Assembly: GCF_001625305.1 (NCBI RefSeq)
Contig: NW_017804187.1
Span: 1,397,240 to 1,461,239 of the forward strand
Direction: 5' to 3'
DNA: 64,000 bases
Source of the DNA: Branchiostoma belcheri
Taxonomy: Eukaryota > Chordata > Leptocardii > Amphioxiformes > Branchiostomatidae
Shown: positions 51,534 to 62,420 of the stretch, piece by piece
How the letters are laid out: each line of letters starts with the position of its first letter
Numbering within the stretch: position 1 is the stretch's first letter
Made by a program: the position numbers and the translations under genes
The notes under the pieces: model-generated
What the model saw: only the letters and a program-made list of their open reading frames with translations
Told to the model about the DNA's origin: nothing
Database searches by the model: none

Positions 51534-51747
51534 GGGGGCCCTCATGCCCTTTTCCGTAGAGCGTAATCGGTCGTTTTAATTCTACGTAGAGCGTAGACAG
51601 ACCGCTCTAATATTTTTGCGTAGAGCGTATTCGGCGTTTTAACTCTACGTAATGCATTGTAGCCCCTTGGAATTTATCGTAAAGCGTAATCGAGAGGTTT
51701 CCGAATTCAGCGTAGAGCGTTCTCGGGACCCCCCCTTGCAGGCCCTC
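51534..51747 (+). mobile_element. element with 6-bp target duplication, copy 1
   Basis: Ends GGGGGCCCTCATGCCC and TTGCAGGCCCTC. TGTTAT borders both sides (51528-51533, 51748-51753). Interior: four or more CGTAGAGCGTA(A/G/T) phrases and TACGTA. 6-bp duplications are reported for IS3EU- and Dada-type DNA transposons; assignment is inference. Confidence 0.88.
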
Positions 51748-51753
51748 TGTTAT

Positions 51754-52650
51754 AGGAGGTAACCTAGGGTCAGTGTGATGGGAGATGGTGTAGGGTTTGC
51801 TTCTTCAGGATTAAATATAGCCTTGGAAAGGTTTTTTTACAATAGTATAATATATTATCTGAAATGAATAATATATACAGTTTACTGTAAATGCATTTAC
51901 TTTTGTAGTGATTTTACAGACAAATTTGACAATAGACTAAAGAATTTTAAGATAAAAAACAAACATTTCAATGTTTACAGTATTCAAGCCAAAAGGTAGA
52001 GGCACATGTAGAATGCCTAGAGCTACGGCATCTGGATTTTCAATAACAATATTTCATAGTGAAACTCCACCACCACCTGACCACCTCTCCTCTCCCAGAT
52101 GGCACTATCTCCCTCTAGCTGGAACTACAGGCATGCCAGACAAGAGTTCATAATATTTAAACTGATTTTTCGTTCTCACAATCTCAGCAGTTTTAAAATC
52201 TCTGCCACCTTAGGCCATCATTGATTTCCCTTCATTCCTTAGCCTTCAAAAATAATTACAAGGCACATGTAAAATTAACTAACACACAGGATATTGCAAA
52301 CAAGTAAAAAAAATCTAGTTTATCTATCTGGTCTTTCCATGCACATAACTGAGGTGGCTGACATCTATTTCGGAGTCAACAAGATAAGATGAAACAAAAG
52401 GCTGTTAGGAAACTTTAATTTTTATCTGATATGATTATGACTATGGCTTATATATTATGACTTATAGTAAAGACTTAGACTCTGTTTCGCCCATACCTCC
52501 CTTTCAATCAAATCATTTATCATTTTATTTCTTATCTATAAACCAGGAACTGCATCCATGTGGCCTTGGTGATGACCATGGACTTGGGCTTTTAGGCTCA
52601 GAACTCACAGTGGATCATCTGTATCAGCACACAGGCATCCTGGGAACCAA
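51754..52650. other. unassigned AT-rich sequence
   Basis: The frame at 51971-52153 (proline-rich end) has no domain. Nothing else assigned. Confidence 0.4.
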
Positions 52651-52686
52651 CATTTGAATCTGAATGGCGGCACGAGATTGCAATTA

Positions 52687-53178
52687 CAGGGCTGGAAAAG
52701 AGACACGGACATCTTCACCCTATAGCTAGCCAGAATGAGAAAAGGCCTTCCTGAAGGAGCAAACAAGCAGGTGTACAAAAATGTACTTAGCCAATACATT
52801 AACAAGGACAACAACAACAATCGAAAAACTGGGTGCAGGTGCACCTTAATGCACCCAAATTTAGAGCTGTGCACCCAGTTTTTTTCTGTGGGTGTATCAG
52901 TGCACCCAAATGTTTTCGTAGGTTTACATATTTAAAGATTCAATGTATGGTAGTATACAGCATAATCTTAAGTTAATAACATCTAATATCATCTAAAATA
53001 ATAAAATCATTGTTATAGCACTTTTCGTTACAAATGAAACATAATTTTTTAGTAAATAATATTTTTTGCTGACATTCTACTTACTTACTTATATGGTGCA
53101 CCAAAAAAAATTTGTGCACCCAATTCTTTAGGTTGGGTGCACCAGTGCACCTATTTCCTAAAATGAATTTCAAGCCCA
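52687..53178 (-). mobile_element. GTGCACC element, reverse orientation
   Basis: Minus strand: GAAATTCATTTTAGGAAATA, GGTGCACTGGTGCACCC, then CTACGAAAACATTTGGGTGC and ACTGGGTGCACAGCTC. It shares ends and order with 22369, though the centre (CATTCTACTTACTTACTTAT) differs. Confidence 0.8.
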
Positions 53179-53181
53179 GCT

Positions 53182-53356
53182 GCCTCCATAGCATGCCAAA
53201 AACTGGGGATTTTGGGGGTCTACGTGGTCTTTGGGAGCTTTTATGTGCAATTTTCTGATTGCATATAGACAACATAGCCGGCCTGGTTGAATTACGAACT
53301 GGGCTAATCAGAAAACAGCCACCAAACCCCTAGTTCTATAAGCCTGCTACGGAGGA
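53182..53356 (-). mobile_element. TA-type TIR element, GCCTCC family, copy 3
   Basis: CCTCCATAGCATGCCAAAAA to CCTGCTACGGAGGA. The TA target is intact on the right only. It sits between a GTGCACC element and a second copy of that element's end. Confidence 0.85.
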
Positions 53357-53357
53357 T

Positions 53358-53399
53358 AGTACCAGTGCACCTATTTTCAAAAATGAATTTTGAGCCCTG
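53358..53399 (-). mobile_element. duplicate end of the GTGCACC element
   Basis: AGTACCAGTGCACCTATTTT, AAAAATGAATTTTGAGCCCTG repeats the end just upstream (53138-53178: ACCAGTGCACCTATTTCC). Confidence 0.8.
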
Positions 53400-53435
53400 C
53401 ATTTGAATCTGAATGGCAGCACGAGATTGCAATTA

Positions 53436-53680
53436 TCATCCCCACAGTTTGCTGGGATACCATAAAATTGGGCGTGAAATTGCTCCTTTGTTATGCTATG
53501 GTTGAGACCACTGCACCAGATTAATTTGAGGCGGGGATTTTTAAATCTCAATGGCAGGGATTGGATTATATGTGGTCAGGCAAAATGGAACTAATGGAGC
53601 TAAAGTAAAGTAGGGTTTCAAACTACCCCCTGGAGTAATACAGTTGTCACCGAGTGTAACGGAATTCTCCATCTTTCATT
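53436..53680. other. unassigned sequence
   Basis: No feature assigned. Confidence 0.4.
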
Positions 53681-53900
53681 CTTACCATTTCTAATTAAAA
53701 TCATAAAAATTGTGTAAAACTATAAGCAAAAATAATGTCCTTGGTATAAGCAATTCAAAATAATCCATTTTTTCTTCTTATACTTTCTAATTAATATCAT
53801 AAAAATAATATACAAGGAATTTAAAATAATCCATTTTTTCATTCTTACATTTTCTAATTAAAATCATGAAAATGGTGTACAAGCAATTGAAAATACTTCT
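53681..53900 (+). repeat. three-unit AT-rich tandem
   Basis: TTTCTAATTAA(A/T)ATCAT(A/G)AAAAT at 53689, 53785 and 53852, with AAAATAATCCATTTTTTC between. Confidence 0.88.
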
Positions 53901-53918
53901 TTGCATATTCTTACAATG

Positions 53919-54330
53919 CAGTGTTCGAAATACCTGTCTGTAGTCTGCAATTTGCAGATAGATTTTCAAGATTGCAGAAGAAAAATTTATACAATCTGCA
54001 ATTTTGCAGCAGGAAAAATTGGCACTTGGGATTTGGTGCTCTTGGCCCCAAGGACAGACAACACTTATAAGCTCCTGTTCTGAAACAACAGGAGCTTCTT
54101 CACTAATTTACATCAACCTTGTCTTGACTTGTTTATCTTTTGTTTCCTTGTGGACTTCAAAAAATTTGTCTTCACTAATTTGCATATCAATCAATAGTTC
54201 ATGCTTATAAACCTGCAACATTGTAGTATGGAGGCTTGTGTATTTGCAGAAAGTATTTCCAAATTGCAGAACAAAATTTTGACTCTTCTGCAATATTGCA
54301 GAGCACTGAAAAAAAGTATTTCGACCACTG
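53919..54330. mobile_element. TIR element with CAGTG ends and 5-bp target duplication
   Basis: CAGTGTTCGAAATACCT and AAGTATTTCGACCACTG are inverted, with CAATG on both sides (53914-53918 and 54331-54335). Sub-terminal CTGCAATTTGCAGA/CTGCAATATTGCAG foldbacks repeat inside. 412 bp, non-coding. The end sequence and 5-bp duplication resemble the GTGCACC family's class. Confidence 0.85.
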
Positions 54331-54335
54331 CAATG

Positions 54336-54659
54336 TCATTCATAATACACAGCCTCATAACTCAATACGAGATAAATTGCATGTTGTTAAAATCTTTTCC
54401 TCCAAAGTAAAAATTAATTATTCTTCAAAAGAATGGTTATGATTGGAAGTGTATTTATAAGTGGATCCCCGAATACTTTTCTATAAGAGGATATATCTGA
54501 TACTCATAGAGGATTTATAGGTAAACAATGAAACAATAGACAGCTTTAGATGAGTTATCCAAGGATACAATGTCATCAGTAATTCTAACTGACAACGTGT
54601 AAAATGCACAACAAAAGGATATTGACATTGGGAAATTGATTCGCATTTTTCTCATGTAG
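54336..54659. other. unassigned AT-rich sequence
   Basis: No feature assigned. Confidence 0.4.
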
Positions 54660-55030
54660 AAGGAATGAAATATGCATGTGGTGAGGAGGAATATAATATT
54701 CAGATAAGAGGGTAAGAAGACTACTAGTATTCAAAAGTTGATATAAGGTGATTTATTAATTATAACTTTTATGTTGATATAAATCCATTCCTGTAGTATG
54801 AATAAAATAATAAAATATACATGTGCTGTGGAATGTAATATACAGACAAAAAACTGTTCAACATATGAACTAGGGTGATTATCATACATAACTTTTATGT
54901 TGATATAAAGACATTTCTGTAGTACGAATAAAATATACATGTGCTGAGGAAAGCAATATACAGACAAAAAAACTGTTCAGAAGATGAAACAAGGTGATTA
55001 TTATAACTTTTATGTTGATATAAAGCTATG
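54660..55030 (+). repeat. three-to-four-unit tandem (115-126 bp)
   Basis: ATAACTTTTATGTTGATATA at 54762, 54888 and 55003, with ATACATGTGCTG(T/A)GGAA and CAGACAAAAAACTGTTCA in between; a decayed unit begins near 54660. Confidence 0.9.
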
Positions 55031-55040
55031 GCTTTGGGAA

Positions 55041-55180
55041 TAGGGTCTGGAATTCAGCTCTCAAAACAAATTTAGGGCTTAGTATTTTCTCTAAGAATTT
55101 TCATGAAAACTTGCTGATTTTTCTTCAACCGATTAGCTATAGGGAGCACTTCTACCCCAAGGATTTTTGGAAAGACCCCT
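55041..55180 (+). mobile_element. CTCCCC element, diverged copy
   Basis: TTTTCATGAAAACTTGCTGA, TTTTTCTTCAACCGATTAG, GGGAGCACTTCTACCCC and AAAGACCCCTG match the right half of 27447-27628. Confidence 0.75.
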
Positions 55181-55960
55181 GAAAATTGAAAGGGTTCACT
55201 CCAGGTCATTTTGGGTCCTGTCATTTTTCCTGATGTGTATCAAAGCTGGCCACACAGGAATTCGGGATAAGATTAGGAAATGGGTCATGCTTTTATCAAG
55301 GCTTAGCAGGCAGGGCTGGGAGAAATAAATGTGCCACATTCGGATCAGGTTTCTAGCCAGGCCCATTCCAGAAAACATCAGAGTTCAAACGTCTAGAGTT
55401 TTCTCAAATTTATTGGCACAACCAAATGCATATGATCAGAGGAAGGAAGTAATAGTTTCATAGACATATCTAATATCTAATAAAGTTATCTGTTTGTATA
55501 TTTGTATATTTACATGTAGTTCTGGTGCTATATGGCAATGTGGTGCAAAGCCACATGCCAGGAAATGAGTTAGCCCCAATGCAAGTGTATAAAAGTTTTA
55601 CCACAATTAAACGAAATACCATATAAGTATTCAATTTTACATCATAACCATTGTAAAAATATAATGGCACCTTTAATATCTGCATGTTAAATCAAGTTCA
55701 TGGATCCTTATAATTCATACATACATGCAATAACATGTTGTAGTACATTATGTACAGCACGCTTGTGTATGTACAGATGTTACCAATTCCCCCTAGAGGG
55801 TTGGGACATTATAAACAATGGTACAGGAAATTGGGACCTTATGTGTGAGTGGGTGGGTAGGAGGGTCTGGGTGGAATTTGGACCTCCTTCATGTCCTTGG
55901 ACCTACTAGGTTTTGAAAGTGAAACTGGATGGTTTAAGCAGTCAGGAATGTTTGGAGTGG
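55181..55960. other. unassigned sequence
   Basis: No feature assigned. Confidence 0.4.
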
Positions 55961-56295
55961 TCCTTAATAGGACACACCAATTTACATTTTGTAATTTGTT
56001 GGTTCTCAGATGTTTGAAAAATATTTTGATTACTGGAAAGGTATATATATATATTAAAACGAAATGTGAAGACATGAAGCACTCTGCAGTCATCATCAGT
56101 TTAGAGTGTAGCTTAGAACATACTTGTAGAGGTGTACTAGTTCTTAGTCAGTAGTTTTATTCAATATTATGATAGACATAGTGCCCGTTAAATACATATG
56201 TAGAATTTTGATATATAGAACCATACCAGCTAGTAATTTTATATCTGCCATACATTGTACCTGTTACAATCGTTGTGCAATAAACTTTGACTTCT
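55961..56295 (+). mobile_element. possible retroelement or TIR-element remnant
   Basis: Starts TTAATAGGACACACCAATTT and TTGTTGGTTCTCAGATGTTT, resembling the end at 10873. It finishes with TTGTACCTGTTACAATCGTT and GTGCAATAAACTTTGAC, which looks like a LINE-type 3' end with an AATAAA signal. No coding part is present. Confidence 0.35.
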
Positions 56296-57235
56296 CTTAA
56301 AATGTTTTAATGCAGTGAAAACAGTCATGCTCAAGTTTTCCTACCTGCCCTCAGCTTTTATGATGTCTGCTATCAATGTCTTTATCATGAAATGTTCCAG
56401 AAGCAAGAGACTAAATTGGTGTGAGATTACATGTATGTACATGTAGGTGGATATCACATACTACAGGACAGAGGAAGTGTGGGCGTGGTGGAGGGCCAGT
56501 TGAGATGTCTGCCAGATAGACTAATGTATCCGCTGTACTGCCAATACGGAAATCCTGGTTTACATGACATTGTACTTTCTGACACTGTGAAATTGTGGTG
56601 TGCTTTTTAAGTTTTAGCTATCTTTTAAAATCTATATTCTTATAGTTAATAGTGCTAAAGTTGCATTGGTCACAGGGGTAGGCAACACAAAAATTTACAA
56701 TAAAATTTACATTAAAATACCTTTTTATGCAAAAGATAACATCATAGAAGCTTTTCTTAATCATTTCATACATATATCAAAAATGATTATATAGTTACAG
56801 TCAACCGTGTACAAGTGTCCACCTGTCGACATACATTGTAGACCTGTTTATGCAAAAGATAACATCATTGAAGGTAACAGTCTGAAAGGTGTGGGGGGGT
56901 GGCAACCTAGACTTTGAACCGAAAAGTGAAGTTCAACTCTAGACTAGAAAAGAACCTGCAATTTATGGTAAAACTAGAAGCTGTACTTATATTTGTACAA
57001 AACAAATGTCAAAAAACCTGAAATTTGTGAAGCTATGAAAATACAAGCTTGTTACAATAAGTTTAAATTGTTACAGTATAAATGAAACAGAATGTATGGT
57101 ATTTAGAGCCGTAGAAGTATCTCCCAGCCTGTTGACACATACACAGGTATACCGCAGCAATGTCTCACCTGGTAACATTCCCAGGTAAGGTAACAATGCC
57201 TGCCTATCCAGGTGTGCTCTCTACAGTCTGGGTCA
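56296..57235. other. unassigned sequence
   Basis: GCAAAAGATAACATCAT occurs at about 56730 and 56853, a weak local duplication. No gene. Confidence 0.35.
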
Positions 57236-57580
57236 CTAACCAAGGGCACAGGTACACCAGGTGTCTATTGTCTGTGGGGCCAGGCAGGATGTGTGGGGGA
57301 GTTACAGGCATACATTTGTAGCTTACCTGTAACTGTTCCTTCTCTTTCACTAGTTTCAGGGAATAGCTGGGAATTGTTTGTGTCAATGCTTTAATAATCC
57401 TTGGAAGGGAATTAAGTATTGTTTCAGCATATCTGTATGTCTATGTATCTGTGTTCATGTACTAGTGTGTATGTGTGTGTGTCTGTCTGTGGTCCTAACA
57501 CACGGATTGGCAAGGAAGCACAGGGGGTGTTACAGTCTCGAGATAGCTTACCTGTAACCATTCCTTCTCTTCACAGAATA
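57236..57580 (+). repeat. two-unit duplication (225 bp)
   Basis: AGCTTACCTGTAAC(T/C)(G/A)TTCCTT at 57320 and 57545, each preceded by GGGG(A/T)GTTACAG and an (A/G)GGCA(G/A)GA block. Confidence 0.8.
57462..57485. repeat. (GT)n tract
   Basis: GTGTATGTGTGTGTGTCTGT; a second tract lies at about 57590-57620. Confidence 0.9.
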
Positions 57581-58186
57581 ATTTCATTTATGTGTATGTG
57601 TGAACGTGTGTGTGTGTGCATCTGTTTATGTCTCTGTCTGTCTGTGTTTCTGAGTTCACAAGATTTGTTAAAGTCCACTATCTCAACTAAGTCTTGTCTT
57701 GTTTTGACATATGCTATGAATTCTGTATTAGCAAAATCTAGCAGTTCTCTCTCTACTACCGTCTTGCTGTAAGAATCACCTGGTTGGCATACTTCCCAAC
57801 ACAAGAATGTGCTGATGTTGGCAGCTTTTTATTCCAATACATTTACCTTGTAACAACAGAGGATGACAATTCAACCTCCATGCAACAAATCTGGAACTGG
57901 AAGAACAATAAAATAAAGTCATTTAAAGAGTGGACTGAAATCTGTCAATATATTTTACACTTGTGGTTCCAAATATTGCAAAGGTGACAAATATGATATT
58001 GCCTGTGGCAAGCTTTATTTCCTACTAGTAGAGTTATTGGAAATGGAACATCTGCAATGTGATAAATTGTTTCATTGTTTCCAGCACTCTCAACAGGACA
58101 ACTTCTGTTTCATCTCTCTTCTCAGATGACAAAATTTAAGGAAAGAGAGTTCTTTGTAAAGAAATGTGCACTGAGTAAAGCTAAAG
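57581..58186. other. unassigned sequence
   Basis: Short frames only; the 117-codon frame 57419-57772 crosses the GT tracts and is not credible. Confidence 0.35.
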
Positions 58187-58425
58187 GGGGCCCACAAGCC
58201 CTTTTCCGTAGAGTGTAATGGGCCGTTTTAATTCTGCATAGAGCATAGACAGACCGCTCTAATTCAACGTTAGAGCGTAATTGGCGCATTTGTGTAGAGC
58301 GTAGTCGCCATTTTAATTCTACGTAATACGTTGTAGATACTTGGAATTTATCGTAAAGTGTAATCGGGACCTCTAACAATTAAGTACAGCATTGTCTGGA
58401 CCCCCCCCCCCCATGCAGGCCCCCC
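58187..58425 (+). mobile_element. element with 6-bp target duplication, copy 2
   Basis: GGGGCCCACAAGCCCTTTTC to ATGCAGGCCCCCC with a C14 run. The flanks CTAAAG and TTAAAG differ at one base. CGTAGAGTGTAATGGG, TAGAGCGTA and ACGTAATACG phrases fill the interior, as at 51534. Confidence 0.85.
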
Positions 58426-58907
58426 TTAAAGTTAAAGCAAAACAACAAGTCTGACCGTACAATGAAGACAATGGTCTACTCTATATACAAGTACATGTAC
58501 AGCATGTATTATAATTAATCACACTGACATATGTGTACTAGACCATTGTTTCCCGTAACAACAACATTGTTATCGAAAGTCAATCTTTGAGCACTTAGGG
58601 TCGGCAGTGGTTGTTGTAAGACAAGGCCACTAATTAGTACGTTAACGACAGGTTCAAGTCCAGAGGCATGGCGAGTACATGCGTTTTTCACATGGCTATC
58701 ACATGATCATTGCATGTCATTCACCAATTTCACACTTCCCATAATGCCTAGTAAAAGTCACGGATATGATGTAAGACCATCCCCCCTCCCCCTTCCTCAA
58801 TGTATATTTCCAACAAGTTCTATCGACAAACTGGTCAACTATTGTTTTGAATTATTTCTCTAATATAAAGCGCATGCCATAATTGCATTTTTGTTGGAAT
58901 TAGAGAA
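58426..58907. other. unassigned sequence
   Basis: TACATGTAC palindrome at 58492. No gene. Confidence 0.4.
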
Positions 58908-59019
58908 AATGACGTACCTTCTATCGTTCTACCTTCTACCGAAAACTCTCCTACTCGCACGGTCGACGCGCGCGGTCGCATTACGTATATATAATTAGAA
59001 CGATAGAAGGTACGTCATT
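58908..59019. repeat. perfect 24-bp inverted repeat with CpG-rich loop
   Basis: AATGACGTACCTTCTATCGT then TCTA at 58908-58931 is exactly inverted at 58996-59019. The 64-bp loop contains CGGTCGACGCGCGCGGTCGC. Probably a foldback element; no target duplication is clear. Confidence 0.93.
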
Positions 59020-59619
59020 TCGTGAATACATGCATTGTATTCGTGCAGGTAACATTTAAAATTACCTGCACCAGACAAATTTTACCTGGCTGCACAACTC
59101 ATTTTTATTCCTTTTTTTAGTCCAACACAAACACTGATACAATGATCTACTGTTGTCCATTTGGCCTTGTCAATTTTGATAACAAAGAAAAACTGTGAAA
59201 CAGGAACTATCAACATCAAATTCTCTTAAGGTACATGTACCTGCACAGCTTCAATTGTTAACAGCACTAAGGCCACATCAAGTAATTTTTATGGATGACA
59301 TCAGTTTGTGCATTAAATTTTGCCTGATTTTGGAAAAAAAACATTACATTGTAGCGTCTATTTAACTTTCTTCACAACATGTACAAACATTATGTCCACC
59401 TCTACTCAGAAATCAGATACAACTCCTTGAATAATACCCACTTGAGACATCAGGTAACACCTTCCGTACCTTAAGAACACAACTCCGTCCAGGTAACCTG
59501 AAGCGTCGTGCCCCATGCTTACCTGTGCCCTGTGCAAACACCTTTGTTTACTTATTTACCCTGGCAGTACAACGAGTCTTAAACCGGCGTAAGACTATCC
59601 GACACTCGATCGGCGGATT
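59020..59619. other. unassigned sequence
   Basis: Several CCAGGTAACCTG/GTTACCTG-like phrases and a CpG-retaining stretch near 59583-59615. No gene called. Confidence 0.35.
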
Positions 59620-60500
59620 TACAAAGCAAGCTGACAAGAAAGGAGATATTAGCTGCACTTAGGAATGAATCATCTGAGGGGAAGTACTTATGTCCGCACC
59701 CCTGATATTCTAGAATCACGTAGAATGTGTACATTGTTTTTACCGAGGCAAAGTACACAGTTTACTCTAATCAACTGGGCAGCCTACTTACTGAACCAAA
59801 GGCAGGAAAACATATCACAAGCTAAGTGGCTATCTGAAGTAGAGACATTTCTGATTTATGTTTAAGTACTGAAGTACATGTAGGTACATGTATGTTGTAC
59901 TGAATATGAGAAAAAAGAAGGAAACGAGCCTCGTAAAGTTAATAATCAGCTGTATCTATCATTTACTTGAACGACAAGCTGACAAGAAAGGAGATATCAG
60001 CTGAATCATGCAAGGGGGAAGCTGTCAGGAAGTACTTATCCGCACCCCTGGTATTCTAGAATCACGTAGAATGCATATGTTGTTGTACACAGTTTATTCT
60101 ACTCAACTGGGTAGTTTACCAAGGCTGGCTACCAAATGACAGTTAAACTGAAGGCAGTACTGTACCCTCGGCATGTTATCTCTCTCTATTTGGCCAATTT
60201 CTACTCTTTCCAGCCGCCTCCCAAAGCCTGGTAGAGGCTATGTTATCCACACCTCTGGCTGCCATTCTAGAATCACGTAGAATACGCACATTGTTTTTAC
60301 CGAGACTGAGTACACAGTTTATTCTATAGGGCATTTACCTAGGCAGGCTACCAAATACCAGGACTTAAACTGAACCAAAGACAGGAAAACATATCACAAG
60401 CTTGGCTATCTGAAGTAGAGACAACATTCTCTGATGAAAGAACTGAAGTACTAGTACATGTATGTTTGGTCAAACCAGGCTCTGAGTATCAGAAAAAATA
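59620..60500 (+). repeat. three-unit tandem array
   Basis: TCTAGAATCACGTAGAAT at 59709, 60055 and 60266. Units share AAGCTGACAAGAAAGGAGAT, CGCACCCCTG(A/G)TATTC, GTACACAGTTTA(C/T)TCTA and AGGAAAACATATCACAAGCT. A TAGCCTC fragment (60186-60240) lies between units 2 and 3. Confidence 0.92.
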
Positions 60501-60543
60501 AGGAAACGGAAGTGAGTGTAAAAACTCAACAACGTGAGTCAAC
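60500..60543 (+). promoter_or_regulatory. possible core promoter with ETS-like site
   Basis: AAACGGAAGTGAG (60504-60516) matches the ETS core CGGAAGTG. It lies about 30 bp upstream of an ATG. No TATA box. The left part derives from the preceding tandem array, so the motif may have arisen by mutation of repeat DNA. Confidence 0.22.
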
Positions 60544-60580
60544 ATGGCAGCTGCAAATTCAAACTTGAACTCTGCTGACG
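60544..60580 (+). CDS. candidate first coding exon, MAAANSNLNSAD
   Basis: GTCAACATGGCAGCTGCAAA starts a frame MAAANSNLNSAD plus one base, then GTGGGTAGCG, a usable though not ideal donor. Without splicing the frame stops at TAG (60586). Alanine-rich short first exons near ETS sites are common in animals. I found no second exon and assign no function. Confidence 0.22.
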
Positions 60581-60676
60581 GTGGGTAGCGGGTGTTTAAA
60601 ATTCCACGTCAACTTCTTTCACTTTTAACTTTGGCCAACAGAAGTTTGGCTGAACATTCGTTGACTAACACAACAT

Positions 60677-60865
60677 CAGGGCTCTCCCCAAGCAACTTGT
60701 AGCAAGGGTGCTCCCCCTCTCCCCAAAATCCCAGCACCTCTCCCAAAATGTTCACATTTACTTATGATTAAGGGTTTTCTCTTTGTATTTTCATGAAAAT
60801 TTACTGATTTTTCATCAACCGATTAGGGAGCACCTCTCCCCTAAGAATTTTTTTGGAAACCTCCG
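60677..60865 (+). mobile_element. CTCCCC element, full copy
   Basis: CAGGGCTCTCCCCAAGCAAC to TTTTTTGGAAACCTCCG. CAACAT borders both sides (60671-60676 and 60866-60871), a target duplication of at least 6 bp. It contains ACCGATTAGGGAGCACCTCT as at 27447. Confidence 0.88.
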
Positions 60866-61075
60866 CAACATGTATTCAGGACTGAGTACTGACAGAATTA
60901 AACATGGACACGCTATTTGGTCAGTGTAGGTTCCATTACTTTGCAGAAACCATTTCTGTTTACAAGATCTTTAAAACCATCACGGCATGAGCCATTAGTA
61001 CATTCTTTCCCCTGCTTAAATTTCTCCAAGGAGGTTGTATAGGTTTCTCTGTCAGTCTGTGTCAGAAGAAGACTA
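60866..61075. other. unassigned sequence
   Basis: No feature assigned. Confidence 0.4.
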
Positions 61076-61268
61076 GCCTCCACCAGGCCTTTCTACGGTA
61101 ATATGGATCGTAGAATTCGGCAAAAAAGGGAGTAAAATTGGCCAAGGGAGTCCGGCTGCGGGGAGGTAGTTTTTTTTTTTTGCGCGGACAGTCAAACCTA
61201 CAAGGCGGCCAAACTCCCCTGGCAAATATTCTCCTATATATAGCCAGCGTAGTTAGTCTGGTAGAGAC
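61076..61268. mobile_element. TA-flanked element of the TAGCCTC family
   Basis: GCCTCCACCAGGC and the inverse of the right end GTCTCTACCAGAC form an imperfect TIR with TA on both sides. The interior holds AATTGGCCAAGGGAG and GGCCAAACTCCCCTGGC, the latter pairing with fragments at 735 and 4921. Confidence 0.65.
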
Positions 61269-61945
61269 TACAAGAAGACACTGTATTTACGATAAGTACT
61301 ATGTTAAATAAAACATTGGATAAATTAAACTCTAACTTTAATGGATCTTGTGCAGTTGTAAAGTTTAAATTGTAGTTAGATACTTTTAACCTGGTTGTCT
61401 AAACCTTCGCCAAAAGGCACTCACTGTGTTTATAGACACATAACTACCTCTTTGGATAAATCAACCTCTAACTTCAAAGCATGTTGTGTACATTGTTGTC
61501 GTAAAGTTTAATCTAGTGTATCTATCATTTACCTAGATGTCTAACATTTACCAATGTACTAAGACACTGTCATTATAATTACATTGCATACAGCCTACAA
61601 GGCCACTTTACACAGTGTATCTGTGTGGTCTGCTAAACTGTTGAGTTGAGTACATGCTCCATATGTTTCTGTGTAGCCCAGGCCCTGATACATCAGTCAG
61701 TGCTGCCCTTATGGCCAGTGTCCCCAGAGACTTGGGCTATTAACAACACTGGCTATGATTAAACCCATGTCACAGATTTCACTTATATAGAAAGTGGACC
61801 AGGCAAGACCATGAAATTGTGTATAGGTATATAGTAGGAGCTCACTGTTGATTATGCATGCAAGTTATGTATAGTTTCTACAAGGAACAAACTGTAACTT
61901 TGGACAGAGCTATGACTTTGGACAGCGAACGCGCAAGCATACACG
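61269..61945. other. unassigned sequence
   Basis: AACTCTAACTTTAATGG and AACCTCTAACTTCAAAGC at 61328 and 61468 suggest an old ~140-bp duplication. No gene. Confidence 0.4.
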
Positions 61946-61948
61946 TAT

Positions 61949-61949
61949 G

Positions 61950-61981
<32 letters not shown>

Positions 61982-61993
61982 CACACACACACA
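61949..61993. repeat. (CA)n microsatellite
   Basis: CACACACACACACACACACA with TCA interruptions. The frame 61858-62076 crosses it and is not supported. Confidence 0.95.
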
Positions 61994-62208
61994 AATATAC
62001 TCTCACTCTTTTTCTAGATACAGTATCTAGTGGTCAACATAAAATACTAAGAAAACAGCAACAGAAAGTCGTGTAACACAACTTCAACTTCAACTAAAAA
62101 AGAAACAGTCCTGTTTACAACATATTTTACCTCCAAAGCCTCAGAAGTTGGCAGGATGTTGTAAACTTGTAATAGCTCAACTTCAAGTCCAAATACACCC
62201 ACTTAAAA
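61994..62208. other. unassigned sequence
   Basis: No feature assigned. Confidence 0.4.
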
Positions 62209-62420
62209 GAGGGCCTGCATGGGGGGGTAGTGATTACGTATTACGCAAAATTTTTGCCACCGATTACGAATTAGGTTTAAGTCTCAGAGCTGATTATGAC
62301 TTTACGATTTGCAGCTAATGTCCTATTATGAATTACGTTGATTTTTGCGGAGGCTGCCTATGAATTACGAAGCCTGAAAAGGACTGATTACGCCTTACGA
62401 AAAAGGGCTTGCAGGCCCTC
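62209..62420 (-). mobile_element. element with 6-bp target duplication, copy 3
   Basis: GAGGGCCTGCATGGGGGG and GCTTGCAGGCCCTC are inverted. TTAAAA borders both sides (62203-62208, 62421-62426). The interior repeats GATTACG, TTACGC and GAATTACG. Reverse orientation relative to 51534 and a diverged subfamily. Confidence 0.9.

Larger units (their letters stand above)
52651..53435. repeat. 36-bp direct repeats flanking a composite insertion
   Basis: CATTTGAATCTGAATGGC(G/A)G then CACGAGATTGCAATTA occurs at 52651-52686 and 53400-53435 with one mismatch in 36. Between them lie a GTGCACC element, a GCCTCC element and a second GTGCACC end. Confidence 0.92.
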
